Shown here piece after piece: positions 49,388-57,887 of a stretch of DNA of 64,000 nt. Where the stretch lies: assembly GCA_016184005.1 (NCBI GenBank), contig JACPDL010000003.1, positions 235,632 to 299,631 of the forward strand. The letters run 5' to 3'. Within the stretch, counting starts at the first letter, position 1. Each line of letters starts with the position of its first letter. Below the pieces are notes generated by a model that was not told the DNA's origin, did not search any database, and worked only from the letters and a program-made list of their open reading frames with translations. The DNA is from Candidatus Aenigmatarchaeota archaeon. Lineage in GTDB: Archaea > Aenigmatarchaeota > Aenigmatarchaeia > GW2011-AR5. The translations under genes and the position numbers were made by a program.

Positions 49388-49748
49388 TCGGCGTGTTCTT
49401 TATAATCACTATTCTGAAACTCGGAACCGAGCCCTTTCTGTTTTCATCAAAGAGTCTTTTTCTGTCTATATTGTCACTAAGCGGAAAAATTATGCTGTCG
49501 CCTACATCAATCTCCCCGGACAACTGACTAATGGGCTTTGCGTAAGCAAAATTCTCTACGTTAATAACATACTCACCAAGAGGGGTATCGGCAACCAGCA
49601 CGTACATCGGGTTTTCCTGGTCTGGATGTTCGGTTTCTTTTACCACCTTTCCCTCAAGATAGCCTATATCAGATGTGCAGGCGCCGAGGGCTGCCATACC
49701 AAGCATTGTAGCAGCTATAGCCAGCCTGCCGGACCTGTATGTTTTCAT
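49347..49748 (-). CDS. Lipoprotein of unknown function
   Basis: A 133-residue protein with a signal peptide and lipobox (LGACTS). The mature part is a small beta-rich domain (IGYLEGKVVKETEHPDQENP). Its 3' end overlaps the convergent protease gene by 41 bases. Function unknown. Confidence 0.6.
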   Translation of the reverse strand: MKTYRSGRLAIAATMLGMAALGACTSDIGYLEGKVVKETEHPDQENPMYVLVADTPLGEYVINVENFAYAKPISQLSGEIDVGDSIIFPLSDNIDRKRLFDENRKGSVPSFRIVIIKNTPIIQQSTSGPPERY

Positions 49749-49753
49749 TTTAT

Positions 49754-50185
49754 TCACTGAGTAGTAATCACGTTATAAAAGGATTTAAGCTGCTCCATGA
49801 GGGCGGAGTTCAGTATTGAAATGATATCCCGCTCCTTGACGGAAGTCGCTTGAATCTCGTTGTAAAACCAGCCGTTGCCGGATTTCCGCTTTGCGTAGAA
49901 TTTACCCGTGACTTCTGCAAACATGCCGTCTTTAAGCTTTGGCGGGCCGAACATGAAAACCTTTACATGGTTCCTGCCGTCGGTAAGGTAGAAAATAGCG
50001 TATGCGTTACCTGCCTGAGAAATCCTGCTTAGCGGGCTCTGCATCCTGCCTGTAATCATAACCTTCTGAAAGTTGCAGCCTTCATCCTTCAATACGGCCT
50101 CTATAGATGAACAATCAGGATCGTCTTTGGCTGCGAACGCGGGCTGGAGGAACAAGACAAGAAAGCATAAGACTGCCAATCTCAT
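49754..50185 (-). CDS. Exported OB-fold-like protein
   Basis: A 143-residue protein with a signal peptide (about 1-18) and a beta-barrel-like domain (VMITGRMQSPLSRISQAGN, HVKVFMFGPPKLKDGMFAEV) that recalls OB-fold single-stranded nucleic-acid binding domains. It is co-oriented with the lipoprotein gene downstream. No motif is diagnostic. Confidence 0.5.
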   Translation of the reverse strand: MRLAVLCFLVLFLQPAFAAKDDPDCSSIEAVLKDEGCNFQKVMITGRMQSPLSRISQAGNAYAIFYLTDGRNHVKVFMFGPPKLKDGMFAEVTGKFYAKRKSGNGWFYNEIQATSVKERDIISILNSALMEQLKSFYNVITTQ

Positions 50186-50262
50186 TGTTGCTAGTTTCTT
50201 TGCGGCAGTTTAAAAAGCAGACTGGCATGCTCCTTTTATTTTTTTGCGACTATTAGTTAGGC

Positions 50263-51471
50263 ATGTTTAGCGGCATCAGAAAGATTTTTTCTTCCAGCGA
50301 ACAGAGCGAACTGAAGCTTGAAGAGGCAAGGGACTTCATAAAGATTAACATGGGAAAAGAAGCCCTGCTTGCCCGCGAGAAGCTGAAGGCAGAACTAGAA
50401 AAGGTGCTGAAGGATTATGCAACCCTCAGGAAAATGTATGCTGACCTAGGATCCCAAGAAACCAAGGCGGATTATCCAAATTCCGTGAAGTCAAAGCTCT
50501 GCAGCCGCGCAATGGAGATGCTGACCGTTCCTGAGCCTGAAATTGACCATGATAACATAGTGAATTTCATCAGAATGTCAGAGGAGAGGATAAGGGGCAT
50601 CGGCGCAATCGGCTACAAGGAGCTGATACATCTTTACGCATTCAAGGACGATATGCAAAAAATTTCCAACCAGACAAAGATTCTCATCAACTCGCTGAAT
50701 TCACTGGCAGAGGAACTGGACAAGAGCGTTGTCAGGCAAATCAGCATAACTGAGCAATGCATACTAAGAATTGAAAACAGCAAAAGGCTCCAGAGAGAGC
50801 TTGAGTATTCTATTGAATCAAAAGAAGAGTCAATAAAGGAGAAAAAAAAGCTGCTGGAAAGCAGCGTGAAAGCATTGAAGGAATTTGCTGCTATCGAAGA
50901 AGAGGTGGCTGATCTTTCCAGAGAAATACTGAATGCCGAAACTGAGATGAGATTCCTGGACAGCAAGATAAGCGAGGAGTTCTCGGGCACAGAGAAGATA
51001 TTCAAGAAGTACAGGCACATGAGCAAAGAGAAAGGCGTAATAAGCGAGTATATCAAGAACCCCACAAATGCATTTATTGACATAGACAAGGACCTGGAAA
51101 TAAAGGACATATTGGACACAATTTTTGATGAAAGAAAAGAATTCGAAGACGACAAGAAATTTGAGAAAGCCATGCAACTAAGGCGTGACATGGGTCTCCT
51201 GACTTCTTTGCGGGAACAGCATGCAGCACACCGGCAGAATAAGATGGAACTTCAAGAAAAGACGCTTAAGCTGTCTGCAGAAGCAAGCGACAAGAGATAC
51301 AAACTGCAGGAGATAGAAGACATAGAGAATGAAATAAAGTCTGTTGAAACTGAAAGGGCTTCAAACGAGGAAAAGATAAAGCACATAGGCAATTCAGTCA
51401 GAAACGATATGCAGCAGCTGTCTATTCTGCTCAGGGAACTGACAAGAAAGAATGTTATAATTGCTGGCTGA
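50263..51471 (+). CDS. Long coiled-coil protein
   Basis: A 402-residue protein, nearly all heptad-like helix, with a possible membrane-targeting N-terminus (MFSGIRKIFSS). Lengthy helices with Lys/Glu-rich repeats occur at about 20-75, 150-290 and 300-395. It resembles archaeal structural or scaffold coiled coils; no SMC head or other domain is present. Confidence 0.6.
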   Translation: MFSGIRKIFSSSEQSELKLEEARDFIKINMGKEALLAREKLKAELEKVLKDYATLRKMYADLGSQETKADYPNSVKSKLCSRAMEMLTVPEPEIDHDNIVNFIRMSEERIRGIGAIGYKELIHLYAFKDDMQKISNQTKILINSLNSLAEELDKSVVRQISITEQCILRIENSKRLQRELEYSIESKEESIKEKKKLLESSVKALKEFAAIEEEVADLSREILNAETEMRFLDSKISEEFSGTEKIFKKYRHMSKEKGVISEYIKNPTNAFIDIDKDLEIKDILDTIFDERKEFEDDKKFEKAMQLRRDMGLLTSLREQHAAHRQNKMELQEKTLKLSAEASDKRYKLQEIEDIENEIKSVETERASNEEKIKHIGNSVRNDMQQLSILLRELTRKNVIIAG

Positions 51472-51501
51472 TGAAGTAAGAAGCGATTTAAAGATTTCCA
51501 T

Positions 51502-51600
51502 GTGAAAAGAACTTTGTCTCCACCACATAAATGTGGTGGCATCATTATTAAACAAAGTTCTTTTACACGCCACATACCACCGTTTTAAAACGGTGGTATG
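51502..51600. repeat. Branched palindrome with a 28-bp perfect inverted repeat
   Basis: GTGAAAAGAACTTTGT (51502-51517) pairs with ACAAAGTTCTTTTACAC (51552-51568) around CCACCACAT/ATGTGGTGG (51520-51539). It is followed by a 28-bp perfect palindrome at 51573-51600 (CATACCACCGTTTT as one half). It lies between the coiled-coil and cupredoxin genes. Confidence 0.8.
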
Positions 51601-51628
51601 GTAACGTATCAAGTACGGCAGTGGTCAT

Positions 51629-52099
51629 ATGTTGAAACTCATAGTACCTGTTCTTCTTGTCGTGCTTATTGCAGCCTGCGTTTCGCAAACTCCAGATAAC
51701 GCGCAGCAGAACCAGACATCTGTAACGCCGCCGGCGGGTTGGCAGGAACTGCCGCCGCAGCCGCCCGCAACAGGTCTCAAGGAGTTCTCTGTTATAATCG
51801 GCCACACGTTCTACAGCCCCAGCACATTTACTGTCAACAAAGGCGATACCGTGAGATTCCTTGCCAATGCAGCAAAAGGCACTGGGACGGAAAGCGGATT
51901 AAACCACAACCACGGAATGACGATAGACGCATATGGCGTCAACCAGGCTGTTGCTGTCGAGGATGTAAACAATCCCGTTGTGATAGAATTTGTGGCTGAC
52001 AGGGCAGGGGAATTCACTATTTATTGCAAGACCTGCCTGGACGGGCCTTTCGGAACGAACCATCCTGCGATACAGGCAAAGCTTATTGTGAACGGGTAA
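51629..52099 (+). CDS. Cupredoxin-domain lipoprotein
   Basis: A 156-residue lipoprotein (lipobox LIAACVSQ) with a Pro/Gln linker and a cupredoxin domain. Copper-type ligands are visible: His in NHNHGMTI and Cys residues in YCKTCLDGPFGTNH, followed by a His. It resembles blue copper or CuA-like proteins and should carry electrons or bind copper at the cell surface. Confidence 0.75.
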   Translation: MLKLIVPVLLVVLIAACVSQTPDNAQQNQTSVTPPAGWQELPPQPPATGLKEFSVIIGHTFYSPSTFTVNKGDTVRFLANAAKGTGTESGLNHNHGMTIDAYGVNQAVAVEDVNNPVVIEFVADRAGEFTIYCKTCLDGPFGTNHPAIQAKLIVNG

Positions 52100-52105
52100 A
52101 GTTGT

Positions 52106-52441
52106 ATGCAAGACGCAAATCTGCGGCTTTTGGAAAGGACCATTTTTCTTCCGCCAATGATACTGAGGGATTGCTTAAGAGGCACGTCTGAAGCTGAAAG
52201 GCTGACGGGTGTGGTTTACAAAGAATATCAGCGCAGGCTTGATGACTACGCCTTCGGCAATCCAAGGGACTATTCGGGCTTCAGGGAATTTCTCCGGACA
52301 CACTCTGTACTTTTCCACGGTCGCTATCCGCTGTTAGAAAGGGCTACAGACGAAGATATTGATTACGTGCTCAGCCGCTGGCGGGAAGAACAAGCGGAAA
52401 TTCTACTGGAAACTGCGTTTCCAGTTAAAGATGGCGCGTAA
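52106..52441 (+). CDS. Hypothetical protein
   Basis: A 111-residue helical protein of unknown function. It starts seven bases after the cupredoxin gene. Its end overlaps the 3' end of the convergent rhomboid gene by 79 bases, so the shared C-terminal parts deserve care. Confidence 0.5.
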   Translation: MQDANLRLLERTIFLPPMILRDCLRGTSEAERLTGVVYKEYQRRLDDYAFGNPRDYSGFREFLRTHSVLFHGRYPLLERATDEDIDYVLSRWREEQAEILLETAFPVKDGA

Positions 52442-53049
52442 AAGTTTATTTTATCCCAGTTCTTTTCCCATTCATCCATTTCCTTGTCTGAAAGAACATT
52501 ATGCGGCTTGCTTTTTGCATACTTTTCCCTGAAGTTTCTGAGCCATGTAAGCCCCAGCAAAAGTCCGACGGCAAGCCCTGCGATATGTGCAAAGTTTGCT
52601 ATGCCAGACGGGTAGAAAACGCCGATAATATCGAGAGAACCCCATACAACGGCTGCAACCACAAGCGGCATCGGAACGCCTAGTGCAAACACGGTCATTT
52701 TCGGCCGCAGCGCTACAAGCGCTCCGGTCACTCCGAAGACAGCCCCGCTTGCGCCCAAAGAACCGGGGTAAAAGGCTGCTGCTGCAATGCTGGCTGTGAT
52801 GCCCGTTGCGAAATAAGCCAGAAGGAACCTCCTGCCGCCTACAGCGCCCTCCAGAGCAAGGCCGAAGAAGAACAGGGCTATCATGTTATAGCCCAAGTGC
52901 AACAAGTCTGCATGCAAAAACATTGAAGTAATTAGCTGATACGGTCTTGAAAACCCCGACAGCGAGAATTCTTCAGTTATTTGCGGGAAAATATTTTGTA
53001 GAACGAAAACGAATGTAATAACTGCGATCAAAATTAGAGAGTATTTCAT
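52363..53049 (-). CDS. Rhomboid-family intramembrane protease
   Basis: A 228-residue protein with about six membrane helices, catalytic Ser in GASGAVFG (Ser101) and His in NFAHIAG (His155). It cleaves membrane proteins. The C-terminal tail (SDKEMDEWEKNWDK) is charged. The ATG at 53049 is taken over one at 53064. It is related to the gene at 37247-37864. Confidence 0.85.
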   Translation of the reverse strand: MKYSLILIAVITFVFVLQNIFPQITEEFSLSGFSRPYQLITSMFLHADLLHLGYNMIALFFFGLALEGAVGGRRFLLAYFATGITASIAAAAFYPGSLGASGAVFGVTGALVALRPKMTVFALGVPMPLVVAAVVWGSLDIIGVFYPSGIANFAHIAGLAVGLLLGLTWLRNFREKYAKSKPHNVLSDKEMDEWEKNWDKINFYAPSLTGNAVSSRISACSSRQRLST

Positions 53050-53102
53050 TGATATATATTGCACTAACAGATTTAAGCGATGAAGTCTTCAGACACATAA
53101 AC

Positions 53103-54239
53103 TTATTTGCCTACAAACAGCTTGAGAAGCACAGGCGTCAAAATTATTGTCAGGATGATCGAGAAGATGACTGATGTATAGATGTCCTGCGTTATCACGC
53201 CGAGAAGCAGGGCAATCTGCGCTATGACTATGTTTGAGTCGCCGCGCGGCACCATCATGATGCTCATGAGGCGCAAGTTATTCCCGCGGACTCCAAAAAA
53301 CCGGCTGAGCAGGCCGGCGCCTATGATTTTCCCAAACACAGCTGCGGCAAGAAGCAGAATGACAAGCAGCGGATTTACGCCATTCAGTGTCAGCAGCGAG
53401 CCGATAATGGCAAAGAACACCGGCAATACGAAGCCGTAAGCAAGTACATTCACCTTAGGCACGATGATGCTTTCGGTGAACTTGCTTTTTGATATTGCCA
53501 TGCCCGCCACAAAGGCGCCGGTAGCGAAGCCCAGATTTATGTTCTCTGTGAACACGGATACAATGAACATTATTGAAATGGGCAGGGAAAACAATATCTG
53601 CTCGTTCCTGAAAAGCCCTCCAATATTCAGCACTTTGTTAAAGATCCTTGCGCCTGCGGTGAGTATGACAAGGTAGAAACCTATGCTCACAAGGAACAGC
53701 TTGAATATATCGCCGTAAGGGACGGCCCTGTTTGCGATGAAAAGCGTGAAAAAAGAAAGCGACAAGATGCCAACCACATCATCAGCTACGCTCGTAGAGA
53801 CAATCAGCCTGCCTATCGATGACTTAAACTTACCGAGCTTCATCAGCAGAATAAAGACCGTGCCGTTGCTTGTTGTTATGAGTATTATACCTATTGCCAG
53901 AGCAACCAGAAGATCATTGAAAAACAGCATACCAACAACGAAACCGAAAATGAATGAGAGAAAACCGCCTGCGGTTGCCAGGGTTGCCGAGATGTAAACG
54001 TTCTGGCTTATGTCTTCATAGCGCACGCCAAGGCCTGCTATGAAAAGCAGCAGGGCTATGCTTACCAGGATGAAGCTCTCGAAGAATGGGCCCGATACGA
54101 CAACGCCAAGCACAGGCCCCGCAACTATGCCTGCAAATACCTCCCCGACAATTGATGTCAGCCCCAGCCTCTCGAAGACTTCACCAAATAATTTTGCAAG
54201 GAAGAGCAGCAAAGCAAGAATAAGGAGGATTTCTGTCAT
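53103..54239 (-). CDS. Cation/proton antiporter (CPA2, KefB/NapA-like)
   Basis: A 378-residue protein with about 12 membrane segments and typical family elements: GLTSIVGEVFAGIVAGPVLG near the start, the VADDVVGILSL double-Asp site near the centre and MVPRGDSNIVIAQIALL near the end. It exchanges Na+ or K+ for protons. There is no C-terminal TrkA domain. Confidence 0.85.
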   Translation of the reverse strand: MTEILLILALLLFLAKLFGEVFERLGLTSIVGEVFAGIVAGPVLGVVVSGPFFESFILVSIALLLFIAGLGVRYEDISQNVYISATLATAGGFLSFIFGFVVGMLFFNDLLVALAIGIILITTSNGTVFILLMKLGKFKSSIGRLIVSTSVADDVVGILSLSFFTLFIANRAVPYGDIFKLFLVSIGFYLVILTAGARIFNKVLNIGGLFRNEQILFSLPISIMFIVSVFTENINLGFATGAFVAGMAISKSKFTESIIVPKVNVLAYGFVLPVFFAIIGSLLTLNGVNPLLVILLLAAAVFGKIIGAGLLSRFFGVRGNNLRLMSIMMVPRGDSNIVIAQIALLLGVITQDIYTSVIFSIILTIILTPVLLKLFVGK

Positions 54240-54392
54240 GTTGTTTACTTCTGCACTGAATAAGATAAAGATTATTGTATTTAGTTAGTCGTGCAGGCTC
54301 CTTACAGCCAATTCCCAGTCACTATCTGCTTATATGGCTGCTGCTGTGCAAACAAATCTTATAAGACTTAGTTGGGAATTAATCAGTGGTTC
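54240..54392. other. Short intergenic stretch
   Basis: About 150 nt between the antiporter gene and the duplicated region. It is AT-rich and holds promoter-like sequence (TTAGTTAGT and TTATATGG). No gene or clear structure is seen. Confidence 0.35.
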
Positions 54393-54491
54393 TTATGATA
54401 GATTTTAACAAAATGGTGATCAAGATTTATCAATCTTGCTACATTTTGTTAAAACTCATTGGTGATATTTATGATTGATTTTAACAAAATG
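54393..54491 (+). repeat. Direct plus inverted duplication of a gene start around a hairpin
   Basis: TTATGATAGATTTTAACAAAATG (54393-54415, 23 nt) is repeated with one change at 54469-54491, which is the start of the nuclease gene. In between, TTTTAACAAAATG (54403-54415) pairs with its inverted copy CATTTTGTTAAAA (54442-54454) around CAAGATT/AATCTTG (54421-54438). The 76-nt spacing is not a multiple of three, so the first copy cannot extend the gene. Confidence 0.85.
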
Positions 54492-55148
54492 ATTGACAAT
54501 CACCTGAAGAAGGAACACAGGCCGAAAGGCTCGGGAAAGTATTATCCCAGTGAGATAGGGAACTGCCTGCGCAAGGTCTGGTATACCTACAAATACCCGC
54601 TTGAGCTCAAGCCTGAGCTGATAAAAATTTTTGAGCTCGGCAACATAATGCATGATTTTGTCGTTCAGGTGCTGAAGAGCGAGAAAAATAAAGACGTGGA
54701 ATTGCTCAAAAGCGAATTCCCTGTGAAAGCGGAGATAGATGATTTCCTCATTTCAGGCCGGGTTGACAACCTGATCCTGATAAAGGCTAGCGGAAGGAAC
54801 GTGCTGGTTGAAGTCAAGTCAACGATGGATATAAGCCGCATATGGGAGGCGCAGCCGCATAACATTGTGCAGCTGCAGCTATACATGCACATGATAGGCG
54901 TGCACAACGGCATACTGCTTTACATCGACAAGAAGAACCTGCAGAGCAAGATATTCGAAATCAAGTATGATGAACAAAAGGCAATGGAAATAATCGAGCG
55001 CTTCAGGCTTTTGCATAGATCAATAAAAGAGGATGCAATACCCGACCCCGAGGCGCGCGGCGACAAGAAAACACTGTGGATGTGCAGGTACTGCGAATAC
55101 CGCGAAAAATGCTACGCAGAAACTGCACAAGATGCGAAGTGGATGTGA
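54471..55148 (+). CDS. PD-(D/E)XK nuclease, Cas4/RecB-like
   Basis: A 225-residue protein. An N-terminal Cys (GNCLRKVW) and the three C-terminal Cys in MCRYCEYREKC suggest a [4Fe-4S] cluster as in Cas4 and AddB. The nuclease core shows GRVDNLI and VLVEVKST (D and E-x-K). No CRISPR array or cas genes lie nearby, so it is better called a stand-alone Cas4-like nuclease. The start follows a GGTGATATTT site. Confidence 0.78.
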   Translation: MIDFNKMIDNHLKKEHRPKGSGKYYPSEIGNCLRKVWYTYKYPLELKPELIKIFELGNIMHDFVVQVLKSEKNKDVELLKSEFPVKAEIDDFLISGRVDNLILIKASGRNVLVEVKSTMDISRIWEAQPHNIVQLQLYMHMIGVHNGILLYIDKKNLQSKIFEIKYDEQKAMEIIERFRLLHRSIKEDAIPDPEARGDKKTLWMCRYCEYREKCYAETAQDAKWM

Positions 55149-55171
55149 ATTGCACATTTATAGCTGGCCGG

Positions 55172-55879
55172 TCAGATTACCGCCCATATCATGTAAGCCC
55201 CAAGCCCGAGCAGGAACAGGCCAATCAACAATCGCATCAGCCCGCGCTGCTCTTTCCTCCATTTCTCGAGCTTCTTGGATGTATGGCCCGCATATACAAG
55301 GCCTATGATAATGAAAAGCGGCAGTATGAATATCAGGTTGTAGAGCAGCAGCAGCGGTATGCCTTCGGCAAACTGGCCTGTTGAAAGCATGCCAAGTATG
55401 GCAAGATAAGGCGCGCCTGTGCACGGCAGTTCGACAAAAACAACGAAAACGCCGAGTGCAGCTGCCACCAGCAGGCTCACTGTGGGATGGCTTGTTTCCA
55501 TTCTTTCCATGGCACGCGAATAGTGCCTTATCCTTTTCGCGCCGCCCGGAATAATCTGCAGCGAAAATCCGCGGCCGTACCAGAAGTAATCCTTTATTTC
55601 AAATATCCCTGCAGCGATGGCTATGAAGGCAGCAAGCCAATAAAAGGACTTTGCCAGACCTGCTGTATACGCAAGCGTGAATATGCCCATCCCCAGCAGG
55701 AAATAGGTGGTGTACACAGCAGTGATGTAAATCAATCCGGCTGCGAGCATTCTCGCCTTGTTCTTGAAAACCCTCGTCATGTAAGCGAGCAGGAATATCA
55801 GAACGCCGAAAACGCACGGGTTTATGCTGTCGGCCAGCGCCGCCGCGACTATTATCCCTAATGTAATCTGTTCGGTCAT
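55172..55879 (-). CDS. CcdA/DsbD-like thiol-disulfide transmembrane protein
   Basis: A 235-residue protein with about six membrane helices and two conserved Cys: INPCVFG in helix 1 and LPCTGAPY in helix 4. Such proteins carry electrons across the membrane to reduce extracellular thiols or cytochrome c. It is the last gene of a cassette with the PCYCGC protein and two membrane proteins, opposite HxlR. The start at 55879 overlaps the upstream stop (TGATG). Confidence 0.85.
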   Translation of the reverse strand: MTEQITLGIIVAAALADSINPCVFGVLIFLLAYMTRVFKNKARMLAAGLIYITAVYTTYFLLGMGIFTLAYTAGLAKSFYWLAAFIAIAAGIFEIKDYFWYGRGFSLQIIPGGAKRIRHYSRAMERMETSHPTVSLLVAAALGVFVVFVELPCTGAPYLAILGMLSTGQFAEGIPLLLLYNLIFILPLFIIIGLVYAGHTSKKLEKWRKEQRGLMRLLIGLFLLGLGAYMIWAVI

Positions 55880-56331
55880 CACACACAACCCGCAGGCATT
55901 GGAGTGTCCGTGCCAAGGTGCTTGTTAGGCTCATAGAATTTGTCTACATCTTTCCTTATGGTGCAGATATCTATCCCCTGTTCGTGCATCTGCTTCGTCT
56001 TCTTCGCTATGTCAAAGCATACAGAACAAGTCATTCCGTGCTTGTCGAACGAGCCGTCATCGCGCCAGAAACAGTGCCTTGTGTGCATATGCCCCTCATA
56101 TTTGCAGCCGCAATAGCACGGCATCTGTTCGAGCAGAGCTTTGCCTTCAGCTGTTGCGGCCCATTCGTACATCGCGCGCATCTCTCCTGTCACATACGAC
56201 GGGATTTCACCCGGCTTCAGCGCCTCCGACGAGATGAAAAAATACGCTATTCCGCCGACAAAAACAACGATTACAGCCAGAACGACTATCCTGCCTTTAG
56301 GCACGCCTTTCTGAATCTTCTTTTTTTTCAT
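55879..56331 (-). CDS. Membrane-anchored PCYCGC-motif protein
   Basis: A 150-residue protein with an N-terminal helix (VLAVIVVFVGGIAYFFIS) and a soluble domain carrying the PCYCGC motif (residues about 71-76) plus further Cys and His (RHCFWRDD, CSVCFD). It is a likely extracytoplasmic metal- or thiol-active partner of the CcdA-like protein. The start at 56331 is preferred over one at 56403, which would read through its neighbour. Confidence 0.72.
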   Translation of the reverse strand: MKKKKIQKGVPKGRIVVLAVIVVFVGGIAYFFISSEALKPGEIPSYVTGEMRAMYEWAATAEGKALLEQMPCYCGCKYEGHMHTRHCFWRDDGSFDKHGMTCSVCFDIAKKTKQMHEQGIDICTIRKDVDKFYEPNKHLGTDTPMPAGCV

Positions 56332-56336
56332 CAGGC

Positions 56337-56615
56337 TCACGCGAGAAACTCGATCACATAAAACAGGAATATCACGGCCATGCTGCCGACAGCGCTGTAC
56401 CATGCCAGCTTTTCATGCGATTTCTTTTCCTTGACCAGAAAGCCGGCTGCAACAAAAACCAGCGCCACAATGACAGCCTTTCCGATCCAGTGGTGGCCAA
56501 ACAGCGTTTGCAGAAGCGTTTTGAAAGGCGGCGCAAGCTCCGCCACTATAACCAGAATTGCAAGCAGCCATGCGCTCACTGCTGCGCCAAGATAAAAATT
56601 GAATTTCCTTTTCAT
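56337..56615 (-). CDS. Small membrane protein of redox cassette
   Basis: A 92-residue protein with three hydrophobic segments (LGAAVSAWLLAILVIVAEL, AVIVALVFVAAGFL, AVGSMAVIFLFYVIEFL). It starts four bases into the preceding gene (ATGA) and is translated with it. It may be a small subunit of a membrane redox complex, inferred from context only. Confidence 0.55.
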   Translation of the reverse strand: MKRKFNFYLGAAVSAWLLAILVIVAELAPPFKTLLQTLFGHHWIGKAVIVALVFVAAGFLVKEKKSHEKLAWYSAVGSMAVIFLFYVIEFLA

Positions 56616-57025
56616 GCGAATGCCCCCAGCTTGACGACCCGTCCCATCACGCCTATTAACACGGTAACCGCAATCAGCAGAAGCCACCATTTCCTGCTTT
56701 CCCGTATTCTGCCCGTGAGGACCATGCCGGCTGCAACCGTCGCTATCACCGGAAGCAGCAGTCCCCAGTGCTCCTTTGTTTCCATGAAGATAGAATGCGC
56801 CCAAGGCCACGCGCCGGCCTTTATGAGGGTCTTTGTTGCGGGATAGAAATTTATGTACAGGATGCCTGCCGGGACCAGCACGAACCAGCTTATTCCAGCA
56901 GTCAGGACGGAAAGCGGCCCCAGGATGGAAGATTTTCTCTTCTTCATTTCAAGCAGAATAATTATTGACAGCACCGCCAGCGCCGCGCCCAGAATGATGT
57001 GTGCAAATAAAACCGCATCCCTCAT
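56612..57025 (-). CDS. Membrane protein of redox cassette
   Basis: A 137-residue protein with four hydrophobic segments and scattered His residues (FAHIILGAALAV and AWPWAHSIFMETKEHW), which could bind heme as in small cytochrome-like membrane proteins; this is a guess. It is the first gene of the minus-strand cassette, divergent from HxlR at 57096. Confidence 0.55.
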   Translation of the reverse strand: MRDAVLFAHIILGAALAVLSIIILLEMKKRKSSILGPLSVLTAGISWFVLVPAGILYINFYPATKTLIKAGAWPWAHSIFMETKEHWGLLLPVIATVAAGMVLTGRIRESRKWWLLLIAVTVLIGVMGRVVKLGAFA

Positions 57026-57095
57026 GTCATTACCTGAATCTTTTTATCCGCACATGTACAAATACCATCCAGTATCAAATTTGGTAGCGATAAGC

Positions 57096-57440
57096 ATGGT
57101 GTGCCGGGTTGTTGAATCAAGCCATATCATAGGAAAGAAATGGTCTATTCCAGTAATAGAAGAAATAGCCTTCGGCAAATTTGACGGGTTCAATAAATTT
57201 CTGGCGAGGACAAAAGACATCACGCCCAGAACTTTGTCGCTGCAGCTGAAGGAGCTTGAACATTCGGGCGTGATAGCGAAGCAGAACGATCCCGACAGCC
57301 AAAACACGGCAACGTACGTACTCACAAAGAAGGGACTGGAACTGCACAGGATCATAATAGAAATAAAGAAATGGAATGTGGGATGGAACGCTGTTTCTGA
57401 AAAATGTTTAAAGAATACATGCACAGAATGCCGAAAATAA
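57096..57440 (+). CDS. HxlR-family transcriptional regulator
   Basis: A 114-residue winged-helix protein with the HxlR pattern (CRVVESSHIIGKKWSIPVIE, FLARTKDITPRTLSLQLKE, YVLTKKGLELHRIIIE). Extra Cys (CLKNTCTEC at the end) could sense redox state or metal. It is divergent from the redox cassette (57025-55172) and is the natural candidate to control it. The start at 57096 is chosen for the typical length; an ATG at 57054 is possible. Confidence 0.8.
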   Translation: MVCRVVESSHIIGKKWSIPVIEEIAFGKFDGFNKFLARTKDITPRTLSLQLKELEHSGVIAKQNDPDSQNTATYVLTKKGLELHRIIIEIKKWNVGWNAVSEKCLKNTCTECRK

Positions 57441-57560
57441 AGCCCAATCCATTCTGATTACACGGGCGCCAGAAAAGCAGGGCAGAAGAAAACGCTTCCT
57501 GACAAGGAACTGGATGAATGGGAAGAAAGATGTATGGAAATGTGAAGGTTCAAGAGAAGC

Positions 57561-57887
57561 TTAATTATACCCGAATTTTTTCTCATAAGCTTTGTGATCA
57601 AACCATTCTAATATGATAGCCATTATTTTCACTTCATCTTTTGCAATTGTATAGATTAATCTCCAAGCATTCGGAAGATCATATTTCCACAAGTTGTCTA
57701 TTTTGTATTTCCTGATGTATTCTTTTGGCCAGAATTTTTTAGGAATCTTTATCCCGCTCTCCGGGTTCTTTTTCAGGTCATCTGTAGCTCTTTCCAAGAA
57801 ATTGAAAAGTTTCGGATCTTCTTTTTTAGCTTTTTCGTATTCTTTCCTGGTTTTCTCATCAATGAATCCTACAAATACGTCTGTCAT
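57561..57887 (-). CDS. RelE/ParE-superfamily toxin
   Basis: A 108-residue protein with the RelE-like fold pattern (FVGFIDEKTRKEYEKAKKE, KIPKKFWPKEYI, WRLIYTIAKDEVKIMAIILEWFDHKAYEKKFGY). Such toxins cleave mRNA on the ribosome. It is co-transcribed with the gene at 57884, whose stop overlaps its start by four bases. Confidence 0.78.
   Translation of the reverse strand: MTDVFVGFIDEKTRKEYEKAKKEDPKLFNFLERATDDLKKNPESGIKIPKKFWPKEYIRKYKIDNLWKYDLPNAWRLIYTIAKDEVKIMAIILEWFDHKAYEKKFGYN

Noticed and set aside
54471-55148. CRISPR-Cas locus suggested by the Cas4-like nuclease
   Set aside because: No array of spaced repeats and no cas1, cas2 or effector gene is visible. The hairpin repeats have no spacer pattern.
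57441-57560. A short frame after HxlR ending in LPDKELDEWEERCMEM
   Set aside because: It has no start codon and is only a fragment; it recalls the tail of the rhomboid at 52363 but could be chance.
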